NCBI GenBank assembly: GCA_031270755.1
Contig: JAISWV010000418.1
Span: forward strand, 1 to 9,931
DNA length: 9,931 nt
Origin: Synergistaceae bacterium
Lineage (GTDB): Bacteria > Synergistota > Synergistia > Synergistales > Aminobacteriaceae
Direction of reading: 5' to 3'
Shown here: positions 1-6,814 of the stretch, one piece after another
Position numbering within the stretch: position 1 is the first letter of the stretch
Layout of the letters: each line of letters starts with the position of its first letter
Notes under the pieces: model-generated
Seen by the model: only the letters and a program-made list of their open reading frames with translations
Database searches by the model: none
Told to the model about the DNA's origin: nothing
Made by a program: the position numbers and the translations under genes

Positions 1-1
1 G

Positions 2-181
2 GAAGAGGCGAAGTTACTGCTCCGCGAATCAAGATCGGGAATCTCACTCATACAACAAGCGCGCAAAAAACAGGCCCGTTACGAAGACGAATACCGCAAC
101 GAGCAAAAGAGCATCGAGGACGAGATAAAAAGCCAAGAAAGCGACATCGCGGAGCTGAAGCGTCGGGCGGTCGGGAGTTGA
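2..181 (+). CDS. 3' end of an unidentified coiled-coil-like protein (partial)
   Basis: An open frame enters from the left edge and ends at TGA (179-181), giving the last 59 residues of a larger protein. The residues are rich in Glu, Lys, Arg, Gln and Asp with regularly spaced Ile, Leu and Ala, and the segment ends in ELKRRAVGS. That pattern fits an amphipathic or coiled-coil C-terminus. Third codon positions are mostly G or C, like the genes to the right, which supports coding on this strand. A hydrophobic frame on the opposite strand (44-265) is best explained as the antisense of this charged helix. The gene converges on waaA with 70 bases between the stops. No family can be named from this tail. 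Confidence 0.55.
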   Translation, partial: EEAKLLLRESRSGISLIQQARKKQARYEDEYRNEQKSIEDEIKSQESDIAELKRRAVGS

Positions 182-199
182 GGGCAGCGCAAAACCCAC

Positions 200-226
200 A
201 AAAAGAGATTCGGCCTCGAGCCTCTT
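200..226 (-). terminator. Weak candidate intrinsic terminator after waaA
   Basis: On the minus strand, downstream of the waaA stop, AAGAG (226-222) can pair with CTCTT (207-203). The right arm runs into a five-T tract ending at 200. The loop of 14 bases contains a smaller GGC/GCC pairing. The stem is short, so this is only a plausible terminator in the convergent gap. Confidence 0.25.
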
Positions 227-251
227 CAATTGCGTTACTGTACAGAATTTC

Positions 252-1613
252 TCAAATTTCTCCAAGCCCGGCGTATTCCGTCACGACGTCCCAGCTGCGC
301 GACGCGGCCCCCCCCACGGAGGAAAAATAGCTTTCGCACGCCTGCTTCGCCCTGGTTTTCGCGTCCGGCTCCAGCGCGGACAGCCAGGCTTCCGCAAGCT
401 GGGCGGCGCTGCGCACCGTGCGGGCCGCGCCCAATGCGTCCATTCGCCCGGCGTCGGGAAAGTTGCTCATATCCGGCCCGTGCGCCGCTTGAATGCCGAA
501 CAAAGCGGGTTCCATGAGGTTTTGACCTCCTTTGGGAACCAGGCTTCCCCCCACGAAGGCAGCGGCGGCGGCGGCGTAGAGCTCGAACAAAACCCCGATT
601 TTGTCCACCACCGCAATGTCCCAGTCCGGTCTCAGGTTTGTGAAAAGATCCACTTTCCCGTAGGGCAGAGCCTCCGCCACAACGTAGAGCGCCCGTTGGG
701 GATGACGGGGAACGATGATCAGGCGCGCTCCCGGGCAAGCCCCGCGTACTTTCGCGAAGGCCGTCAGCACAACCTCGTCCTCCCCCGGGTGCGTGCTTCC
801 GGCGAGGAACAGGGGAGCGTCTCCATTCCGCAGGCGCCGCCGCAGACGGTCGTTCTCCTGCTGATTTTTTCCCTCGTTTTTTCCTGCGTCCATTTCGGCC
901 TTGCGGGCGAGCATCGCGTCGATTTTGCAGTCACCCGTCACGACGATCTTCTCTTCCGGCACGCCCAAGCTGGAAAATTCTTCTTTGTCGGATTCGAACC
1001 GCACCATCAGGCGGTCAAAGCAGCACAGCACCCCTCGCCAGAACGTTCGCTGCCGGCGAAGTTTTTTTGCGCTCTCCGGCGAAAGGCGTCCGTTGGCGAG
1101 GAAGGCAGGGATTCCCCGCGCGTGCAGTTCGGCCAGCATGACGGGCCATCGCTCCGTCTCCATGGCGACGTAAGCCCTGGGCGCCAAAGTGTCCAGCGCC
1201 CTTTTCACGAAACGCGGCGTATCCCAGGGGTTGTAGATCATCTTCGCCTCCGGTGTCAGCTTCTCTCCCATCGCCCGTCCCGTCGCCGTGACGGTGGAGA
1301 GGACACAAGGCAGGCTTTTCAGGTTCGATCTCTTCTTCGCCTCTCCGATCAAAGAGAGCGCCGATTGAACTTCCCCCACCGAAACCGCGTGAACCCACAG
1401 GGCGTTTTTCGGAACATCGGTTCCAAAGAGCCCCATGCGCTCCTCCAAACCCACCTTATATTTTTTTTTCAGCCAAGAGAGCCCGCCACCCGCAAAAAAC
1501 GCGGAAATGCCCGCCTTGTAAAAGGACATCCCCAGTCGATAAGGCCAGGCTTCAAGGGCTTCACGCGTTTGCCGGACGAGCGCGCTCTCTTCCAGATCAT
1601 CGGGCAGCTCCAT
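252..1613 (-). CDS. waaA: 3-deoxy-D-manno-octulosonic acid (Kdo) transferase, GT30 family
   Basis: This enzyme transfers Kdo from CMP-Kdo to lipid A precursor at the inner face of the cytoplasmic membrane, an essential step of lipopolysaccharide assembly. The 453-residue protein has the family landmarks in order. HAVSVGE (75-81) includes the glutamate that matches the catalytic base in this family. ETERWP (152-157) is the usual ETELWP. NGRLSPES (174-181), AGSTHPGEDE (271-280) and PRHPQR (302-307) follow, then GGQNLMEPA (362-370), where most relatives have GGHN. It is slightly longer than typical family members (about 420-430) because of a longer hydrophilic N-terminus and a Lys/Asn/Gln-rich stretch near 240-262. 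The ATG at 1613 has AAAGGGAGG seven bases upstream (1621-1629), so the long N-terminus is probably translated. It lies 72 bases downstream of the chemoreceptor gene on the same strand and could be co-transcribed with it. Confidence 0.93.
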   Translation of the reverse strand: MELPDDLEESALVRQTREALEAWPYRLGMSFYKAGISAFFAGGGLSWLKKKYKVGLEERMGLFGTDVPKNALWVHAVSVGEVQSALSLIGEAKKRSNLKSLPCVLSTVTATGRAMGEKLTPEAKMIYNPWDTPRFVKRALDTLAPRAYVAMETERWPVMLAELHARGIPAFLANGRLSPESAKKLRRQRTFWRGVLCCFDRLMVRFESDKEEFSSLGVPEEKIVVTGDCKIDAMLARKAEMDAGKNEGKNQQENDRLRRRLRNGDAPLFLAGSTHPGEDEVVLTAFAKVRGACPGARLIIVPRHPQRALYVVAEALPYGKVDLFTNLRPDWDIAVVDKIGVLFELYAAAAAAFVGGSLVPKGGQNLMEPALFGIQAAHGPDMSNFPDAGRMDALGAARTVRSAAQLAEAWLSALEPDAKTRAKQACESYFSSVGGAASRSWDVVTEYAGLGEI

Positions 1614-1685
1614 TTCATATCCTCCCTTTAGGGCAAAAAAAGCCCGTGCAACTCAGATTTCATAAAGTAGATGCAATTAAAAAAT

Positions 1686-3725
1686 TTAAAATTTAAAATT
1701 AGCTGTTCTTTCACGCAGTTCGGCGGCCTGTTCCGCCAAAGTGCCGCAGGACGCGGCGATTTCTTCGGTAGACGCCAGCTGCTCCTGGGTGTGGGCAACC
1801 ACGCCGATCACATCCTCGATGTTCTGCTCGCTGGCTTTTTCGATGTTGCCGATGAGCGAAGCGAGCTCCTGATTGCCGGAGGTGATTTTTTCGATGGACG
1901 GCGAGACGTCCTTTATCCGATCGGACAGAGAAATGATCGAAGAGGCGATCCCGGTAAAAATTTCCCCCGCGGAGCCGACGACCTCGATACCCGCCGATAC
2001 TCCTTTTGCGGCGGATTTTGCGGTCTCCACCGCCTGGGCTATCTTCTCTTGGTTGCCGGAAATCAAAGCGGATATCTTTTGGGTGGCGCTGCTGGAATTT
2101 TCCGCCAAGTTCCGGACCTCCTCCGCGACCACCGCAAATCCTTTGCCGTACTCTCCGGCCCTGGCCGCCTCTATGGCGGCGTTCAACGCCAGCAGATTGG
2201 TCTGCTTGGCTATGGAAGAAATCACGCCGACGATGTCGCCTATCTCGCGGTAGCCCTCGGCGAGATCCACTACGGCGCCCTGCACGGCGGCGGAGGCTTC
2301 GTCTATCTCTTTCATTTGTTTCATAGCCCTTTCGACCACGTCCTGCCCTTCTCTGGCGTGGTTCGAAGTGCCCGACGCGATGGAGTTCACCTCGAGAGTC
2401 GCCGCCAAAAGGGCCTCTGTGATGCCGGATATTTCCTTGGCGATGAAGAAGACGTTTTTCGTGGAATCGGCTTGTATCTTCGTGCGCGTCGAAATATTTT
2501 CCATAGCGCGGCTCACTCCTTCGGAGGCTTGAGCGCAGTGCTGCGATTCCGCCTGAAGTTCCGCGCTGGCGGAAGCCAGTTTTTCAGCCTCGGACTTCAC
2601 TTTCACGATAAAGCCGGTGAGATTTCTTTTCATAGTGACAAATCCCTTGGCCAGCTCGCCGGTTTCATCTGCCGAACGAACGTTGAGGGAGCGTTCTCTG
2701 AGGTCGCCCTCCGCCATGACCAGGCATTCGTCTCTGAGCAGGGCGATAGGCGCCGTTACCGTATTGCTGGTGACGACGATAAACAGAACGCCGACGACGA
2801 TAAAACCCACCGAAATCGCCGCCATGATTTTGAAAAGCGCGTTCACGTTCCGGTTGACTTCGGCCAGCGGAGCCACTATGCTCACGAGCCAGTGCTGTCC
2901 GCCCTCGAGGTTGATCGGAACGAGTACGGTGTCGTAATCGAAGCCGCCGAAATTGTAGCTCCCCACGACCACTCTATTCCAGCCCGAGGATACTTGCCTG
3001 AAAAGGTCCGGCAGCTTGTCGTCGAGTTCGCTGAAGCCCAGGTTCATTTCCGGGTTGATGCGCTTCTGTCCGATATTCAATTTCCCGATGAACTCGGGAT
3101 AGCCGGGGCTGGATATGACGAGCCCCGTTCTGTCGACGATAAAGCCATACCCGGTATTTTTGAACTTGATGTTTTTGATGATGCCGTCCATTCTCTCCAG
3201 GTTGTACGTCACGCCCAGCATCCCGGCCAGCTCGCCGCCGTTCATGACGGGTTCGCAGACGACCACCGACGGTTTTCCCGAGGAGCTCGATACCATCACG
3301 TCGGACACGTAAGACTGTTTCGTCGACGAGACTTTTTGAAAATATTCCCGATTCCGGGCGTCGAAGGCCGTGTTGACCGAGCGGATCGCCGCGCCGTCCG
3401 GCCAGACGAAAAAGAGGACGTCGAACGCTCCGACGCTTTCGAACATGTCGGACAAAATGGAGACGATTTGTTCCTTGTCCTTCGCCTCCTTTATGACCTG
3501 CATTTGCGCTATGATTTTGAGGTCGCTCGTGATCGACTCCATGTTGGCCTTGAGCTGCTCGGCGTACCGGGAACCGATGGCGATGGCGGTTTCCCTGGTA
3601 TTTTCGGACAGGGCGGTTCGGGACAAATTGTAGCTCACACCGGACAACACCAGAAAAGAGATGACAAATACAGGCACAAACACTGTCAATAACTTTGCTT
3701 GAATACTTTTCTTCTTCAACGCCAC
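1686..3725 (-). CDS. Methyl-accepting chemotaxis protein with periplasmic dCache-type sensor
   Basis: This is a transmembrane chemoreceptor that would control CheA kinase and so flagellar motion. Numbering is from the GTG at 3725 (679 residues). A basic N-terminus leads into membrane helix 1 (about 11-32). A periplasmic Cache-type domain spans about 35-295 and contains RNREYF and YVSD, typical of that fold. Membrane helix 2 is at about 297-320, followed by a HAMP region (about 321-375) and a long helical signalling domain. The conserved hairpin tip includes [32 protein letters not shown] and nearby Glu/Gln-rich methylation-type helices. The protein ends in NFKF and has no C-terminal CheR-tethering pentapeptide. 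An ATG at 3764 would add 13 residues but has no good ribosome site. Its ligand is unknown. Its position next to a peptide importer suggests, but does not show, a nutrient-sensing role. Confidence 0.93.
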   Translation of the reverse strand: MALKKKSIQAKLLTVFVPVFVISFLVLSGVSYNLSRTALSENTRETAIAIGSRYAEQLKANMESITSDLKIIAQMQVIKEAKDKEQIVSILSDMFESVGAFDVLFFVWPDGAAIRSVNTAFDARNREYFQKVSSTKQSYVSDVMVSSSSGKPSVVVCEPVMNGGELAGMLGVTYNLERMDGIIKNIKFKNTGYGFIVDRTGLVISSPGYPEFIGKLNIGQKRINPEMNLGFSELDDKLPDLFRQVSSGWNRVVVGSYNFGGFDYDTVLVPINLEGGQHWLVSIVAPLAEVNRNVNALFKIMAAISVGFIVVGVLFIVVTSNTVTAPIALLRDECLVMAEGDLRERSLNVRSADETGELAKGFVTMKRNLTGFIVKVKSEAEKLASASAELQAESQHCAQASEGVSRAMENISTRTKIQADSTKNVFFIAKEISGITEALLAATLEVNSIASGTSNHAREGQDVVERAMKQMKEIDEASAAVQGAVVDLAEGYREIGDIVGVISSIAKQTNLLALNAAIEAARAGEYGKGFAVVAEEVRNLAENSSSATQKISALISGNQEKIAQAVETAKSAAKGVSAGIEVVGSAGEIFTGIASSIISLSDRIKDVSPSIEKITSGNQELASLIGNIEKASEQNIEDVIGVVAHTQEQLASTEEIAASCGTLAEQAAELRERTANFKF

Positions 3726-3733
3726 TATCATTT

Positions 3734-3741
3734 CCTCCCTT
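3734..3741 (-). promoter_or_regulatory. Ribosome binding site that selects the GTG start of the chemoreceptor
   Basis: On the minus strand AAGGGAGG occupies 3741-3734. The in-frame GTG at 3725 is 8 bases downstream, which is ideal spacing. An in-frame ATG at 3731-3729 is only 2 bases away, too close. The farther ATG at 3764 lies upstream of the site. The GTG start also gives a conventional short basic N-terminus before membrane helix 1. Confidence 0.7.
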
Positions 3742-3779
3742 AGTTGCAAATTCCCCATTACCACTATGACGGAAATCCT

Positions 3780-3789
3780 GTTTGCAAAC
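3780..3789. promoter_or_regulatory. Short perfect palindrome upstream of the chemoreceptor
   Basis: GTTTGCAAAC is a perfect 10-base palindrome 55 bases upstream of the GTG start. A second TTGCAA core lies at 3744-3749. It could be an operator half or chance. No convincing sigma-70 or sigma-28 promoter was found around it. Confidence 0.2.
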
Positions 3790-3801
3790 GTTCAAGCTCA
3801 G

Positions 3802-3846
3802 GCGGGCGGAGCTCGCTCCCCCAAAAGCGGGCTCACTGGCTCCCCC
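3802..3846. repeat. Imperfect 25-base-period direct repeat in the gap between ATPase F and the chemoreceptor
   Basis: Two copies of GCGGGC followed 6-7 bases later by GCTCCCCC occur at 3802-3822 and 3827-3846, separated by AAAA. On the minus strand the first copy can also fold as GGGGGAG-CGAG-CTCC(G)CCC, a GC-rich hairpin. No T tract follows, so it is not a classic terminator. It sits between the operon's last stop (3874) and the chemoreceptor start (3725), in a 148-base spacer that otherwise shows no gene. Confidence 0.5.
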
Positions 3847-3873
3847 GAGACCCCCTGTGTTTTATCTTCATCT

Positions 3874-4734
3874 TCATCGGTTCGGGAGCCTCGGCAGCGC
3901 TGCCAGCAAGGCGCGGGTGTAATCGTGGGACGGGCGTTCCAGAAGCTCCCCGGTGTCCCCGGACTCCACGATCTCTCCTTTGTAGAGCACCACGCCCCGG
4001 GTGGAAGCGTAGCGGGCCAGCAGCAGGTCGTGGGTCACCAAAACCATGGACATGCCGGCGGCGACGCGGCGGTTCAGCACCTCCAGCACCTCGCCCCGCG
4101 TGGAGACGTCCTGCATCGCCGTGGGTTCGTCGCAGAGCAGAAGCTCCGGGCCGAGAATCAACGCGCGCGCCACAGCGACTCTTTGGCGCTGCCCCCCGGA
4201 CAGGGAATAGCGCACCCGGGCGTTCCAAAGCTCTTCGGGCAATTTGAGTTCGTTCAAGAGCTCCTTCGCCTTGGCCGGCCCCTTTTCCCGCCTGCCGCCG
4301 CGCCTGCCGTGGACCACGTCCCAGGGCTCCAGCACGGCGCCCAGAACAGTCAAGGTCGGAGGCAGGGAACTGTAAGGGTCCTGGGGCACGTAACCGCACC
4401 GCCGCCGCACCGCCAGGCGCTCGCCGCCGGTCATCGCCCTCAGGGACCGCCCCCAAAGCTCCACGTCGCCGGAGGCCTGCGGCACGAGGCCCAGCAGGGA
4501 ACGCAAAAGCGTCGTCTTGCCGCTGCCGGACTCCCCGATGACCGAGAGCGTGGCTCCCCCAGGCGTCGCCCCCTTGGGGGATGCACCCTTGGGGGATGCA
4601 CCCTTGGGTGTTGCGTCCTTTTCCAACGAAAACGAAAGGGACTTCAAGGCCCATATTCCCTCCCCCCGCCCTTTCAAAAAACTATAGCGTCTTTTGAAGT
4701 GAACGCTCAGTTCTTTTACGTTCAGGGGAGTCAT
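3874..4734 (-). CDS. Peptide ABC transporter ATPase, DppF/OppF type, with a repeat insertion before Walker A
   Basis: This is one of two cytoplasmic nucleotide-binding subunits that would power import through the B/C permease pair. The 286-residue protein has all ABC motifs: Walker A GESGSGKT (67-74), Q-loop Gln118 in YVPQDP, signature LSGGQRQR (178-185), Walker B LLLCDEP (198-204) with catalytic Glu203, and switch His235 in VTHD. The D-loop reads AMQD where the partner has the usual ALD form. The C-terminus carries the SHDYTRALLAALP segment typical of peptide-importer ATPases and then stops, so the longer tail of many OppF proteins is absent. Residues 41-60 are four tandem five-residue repeats of the type A-S/T-P-K-G, inserted in the turn just before the strand that leads to Walker A. 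Its ATG overlaps the stop of ATPase D in an ATGA. It is the last gene of the operon. Confidence 0.93.
   Translation of the reverse strand: MTPLNVKELSVHFKRRYSFLKGRGEGIWALKSLSFSLEKDATPKGASPKGASPKGATPGGATLSVIGESGSGKTTLLRSLLGLVPQASGDVELWGRSLRAMTGGERLAVRRRCGYVPQDPYSSLPPTLTVLGAVLEPWDVVHGRRGGRREKGPAKAKELLNELKLPEELWNARVRYSLSGGQRQRVAVARALILGPELLLCDEPTAMQDVSTRGEVLEVLNRRVAAGMSMVLVTHDLLLARYASTRGVVLYKGEIVESGDTGELLERPSHDYTRALLAALPRLPNR
4555..4614 (-). repeat. Four 15-base tandem repeats inside the ATPase F gene
   Basis: Four head-to-tail units of 15 bases lie at 4600-4614, 4585-4599, 4570-4584 and 4555-4569. Read in the gene's direction the units encode ATPKG, ASPKG, ASPKG and ATPGG. The two middle units differ at a single base and the outer ones are more diverged. 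Unit length is a multiple of three, so gain or loss of a unit would keep the frame. Confidence 0.9.
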
Positions 4735-5603
4735 AGCCGTTCGCCTCCTGTTTCTCTTGTTTCTTCTGTTTTCTCCAGGCTTCGAATCGCTTCGATCAGC
4801 CGCCGCGTGTAGGGGTGGGACGGCGCGCCGACCAGCAGCCGCGAAGGACCGCTTTCCACGACGACCCCGTCCTTCATCACGATCAATATGTCACAGAGCC
4901 CCGCTGCCAAAGGCAGGTCGTGGGTCACCAGCAAAAGGCCCATGCCCCGCTCCCGCACCAAGGCCGCGGTCATGTCCAGGACCTCTTTTTGCGTGATGAC
5001 GTCCAGAGCCGTCGTGGGCTCGTCCGCCAGAAGGAAGTCCGGTCCGCAGGCCAGAGCCGCAGCCAGAGCCGCCCGCTGTTTCTGTCCCCCCGAAAGCTCG
5101 TGAGGGTAGCGGTCCAAAATCGAGGACGTTCCTTCGGCCTCCAGTCCCACGGTCCGCAGGAGCTCGGCGGCGTATCCGCGGCCTTCCCGTCTCGTCATGC
5201 CCAGGTGGTGGGTGAGGACCTCCGTGATATGCCGCTCCACGGAAAGATGCGGAGTGAAGGAGTTCATGGCCCCCTGAGGGACTAAAGCGATGCGGCGCCA
5301 CCGCCAGACGTTCAGGGCCTCCTCGCTCAGCGCCGAAATGTCCTCTCCGTCGCAGAAGATCTGCCCGGAAACCAAGGTGCCCGGCGGCAGCAGGCCGGGG
5401 ATCGCCATGAGGGCGCTGGACTTGCCGCTGCCGGATTCTCCCACCAATCCAACGATGTTGCCCCTGGCGACGGAAAACGAGCAATTTCTGACTGCTTTGA
5501 CGGCGCGCGCTTCTTTATTGTTTTTTCCCCCGCCCGGGTAGGTAACAGAGAGATTGCGAAGCTCTATGGCCGTTTTTTCACTTGAAATCATTGCCGAAGT
5601 CAT
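4731..5603 (-). CDS. Peptide ABC transporter ATPase, DppD/OppD type
   Basis: This is the second nucleotide-binding subunit of the importer. The 290-residue protein has Walker A GESGSGKS (55-62), Q-loop Gln110 in LVPQGAMNSF, signature LSGGQKQR (170-177), Walker B FLLADEP (190-196) with catalytic Glu195, D-loop TALD (198-201) and switch His228. SHPYTRRLIEAI (262-273) is the usual C-terminal segment of peptide-importer ATPases. The tail is short, ending soon after in a Glu/Thr-rich stretch. The frame stays open far upstream (to about 6557), but that part is antisense-like or out-of-frame reading of the permease gene. The real start is the ATG at 5603, which has GGAGG seven bases upstream and overlaps the permease C stop as ATGA. 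Its own stop overlaps the ATG of ATPase F in the same way. Confidence 0.95.
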   Translation of the reverse strand: MTSAMISSEKTAIELRNLSVTYPGGGKNNKEARAVKAVRNCSFSVARGNIVGLVGESGSGKSSALMAIPGLLPPGTLVSGQIFCDGEDISALSEEALNVWRWRRIALVPQGAMNSFTPHLSVERHITEVLTHHLGMTRREGRGYAAELLRTVGLEAEGTSSILDRYPHELSGGQKQRAALAAALACGPDFLLADEPTTALDVITQKEVLDMTAALVRERGMGLLLVTHDLPLAAGLCDILIVMKDGVVVESGPSRLLVGAPSHPYTRRLIEAIRSLEKTEETRETGGERL

Positions 5604-6814
5604 TGCGAAACCTCCATTTGATCCAAGCGAGCTTGCTCCAGGCCCGCTTGTTTCATGCTTGCTTGTGTTAGGCGCGGGTCGGCGCGTTCTTCCAATTTGC
5701 GGCCGATGTCCATGAAGATCAGGCATATCAGGGAGATACCCAGCCCCGGCGGCAGGATCGTCCACCAGGCCCCGTTGGTGAAGGCCCCGAAGATGTGGGC
5801 CTCGTGCAGCATACGCCCCCAGGAGGGCAGGCGGGGATCGGACAGCCCCAGGAAAGACAGCCCGGCCTCGGCCAAAATGGCTCCCGGCACCCCCAAGGCC
5901 ACGTTCGCCAGCAACAAAGGCAAAGCCTCGGGAACCAGATGCCGGAAAAGAATGTAGTTTCGCTTCGCCCCCAGAGCGCGCAGGCCGTCCACCCAGGGCG
6001 CGTCCCTCAGGGAGAGGGTCATGGCGCGCACCGTCCGGGCCGTCCCCATCCATGAGAAAATCGAAAGGATCAGGACCAGGTTCCAGAGCCCCTTGCCCCA
6101 TATCCCGGCGATCACCATCAAAATCGGCAGAGTGGGAATGGACAACAACACGTCCACCGTGCGCATGATCAGGGCGTCGGTGACACCGCCCGCGTACCCC
6201 GAGAGCAGTCCCAAGGAAAGCCCCAGAAGCATCGCGATAAGGGTCGAGGAGATTCCCACGATCAGGGATATGCGTATGCCCCGGAGGAAGAGCGTCGCCA
6301 CGTCCCGCCCGCGCTGGTCCGTGCCCAGCCAGCCCCAGCGCCCGCCCTCGATCTTCAGGGCGACGTCCCCGCTGCCCAGGAGCGAAAGGCGGTACCCCCC
6401 CTTGGACGGGAAAAGCAGGGCGGGCATGTTGTCGAAGGGCTTCATTCCCACCGACCTTTTGAAGGGGATGTCCCTGGCGTCCAGGTCCAAGGAAACAGCC
6501 GAGCCGGTTTCCGGCCCCCGGGCCAACAGAAATTCCCCGCCCTGGGGCGTCGTCCATCGCACGGAGCCGCTCTCCAGGCGTCCGGTCAGAGCCACGCGCA
6601 AAGGCGCCGCGTAGTTCCAGGTCAGAGGAGCGGACGCTTTGGAAACGCCGCTGACGTTCAATATCACCGTGGACGCGACGGACCGGTCCAGCCAGTCCGG
6701 CTTGGAATAGGGCGGCGCTTGGGGGCCGTCTTTCAGCCCAAAAGGCGCGGGGCCCAAAAGCGCCAAAAGAACCAAAAGCGTCAGCGCGGCGAGACAGACG
6801 ATACCGCGTGTCAT
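5600..6814 (-). CDS. Peptide ABC transporter permease, DppC/OppC type, with an enlarged periplasmic segment
   Basis: This is one of the two membrane-spanning subunits. At 404 residues it is about 100 longer than a typical DppC. Membrane helix 1 (about 5-22) is followed by a long periplasmic stretch (about 23-160) predicted by eye to be mostly beta, with short polar and aromatic alternation and no membrane helix. The standard core then begins at LGTDQRGRD (163-171) and contains about five helices. The coupling loop that touches the ATPases is RALGAKRNYILFRHLVP (279-295), and SFLGLSDPRLPSWGRML (320-336) is the characteristic downstream motif. The C-terminus is a Gln-rich cytoplasmic tail with a five-residue period. 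The ATG at 6814 has GGAGG about seven bases upstream and overlaps the permease B stop as ATGA. A longer open frame to 7960 is out-of-frame reading of permease B. Confidence 0.92.
   Translation of the reverse strand: MTRGIVCLAALTLLVLLALLGPAPFGLKDGPQAPPYSKPDWLDRSVASTVILNVSGVSKASAPLTWNYAAPLRVALTGRLESGSVRWTTPQGGEFLLARGPETGSAVSLDLDARDIPFKRSVGMKPFDNMPALLFPSKGGYRLSLLGSGDVALKIEGGRWGWLGTDQRGRDVATLFLRGIRISLIVGISSTLIAMLLGLSLGLLSGYAGGVTDALIMRTVDVLLSIPTLPILMVIAGIWGKGLWNLVLILSIFSWMGTARTVRAMTLSLRDAPWVDGLRALGAKRNYILFRHLVPEALPLLLANVALGVPGAILAEAGLSFLGLSDPRLPSWGRMLHEAHIFGAFTNGAWWTILPPGLGISLICLIFMDIGRKLEERADPRLTQASMKQAGLEQARLDQMEVSQ
5603..5665 (-). repeat. Degenerate 15-base-period repeat at the 3' end of permease C
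   Basis: The last 21 codons read as five-residue units that each begin with Gln: QASMK, QAGLE, QARLD, QMEVS, then Q. The first three units share CAAGC at the DNA level. The repeat is diverged. It could be an old tandem duplication or an amphipathic helix with chance periodicity. Confidence 0.5.

Noticed and set aside
44..265. Minus-strand 73-codon frame encoding a hydrophobic peptide next to waaA.
   Set aside because: It starts with TTG inside waaA, has no good ribosome site, and its hydrophobic part is the antisense of the charged coiled-coil frame on the plus strand.
480..1631. Long plus-strand frame of 383 codons over waaA.
   Set aside because: It is antisense to a clearly recognised gene, with Arg/His/Pro-rich composition and no recognisable motif.
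1631..1645. GGGC-A7-GCCC hairpin upstream of waaA as a terminator.
   Set aside because: The stem is only four base pairs and no T tract follows it on either strand. It lies just before the waaA ribosome site.
1671..3692. Plus-strand frame of 673 codons opposite the chemoreceptor.
   Set aside because: It mirrors the chemoreceptor almost end to end, and its His/Arg/Gly-rich composition is typical of an antisense reading of a GC-rich gene.
5604..6557. N-terminal extension of ATPase D giving a 608-residue protein.
   Set aside because: The extra part is an out-of-frame reading of permease C. The ATG at 5603 has a good ribosome site and the ATGA overlap.
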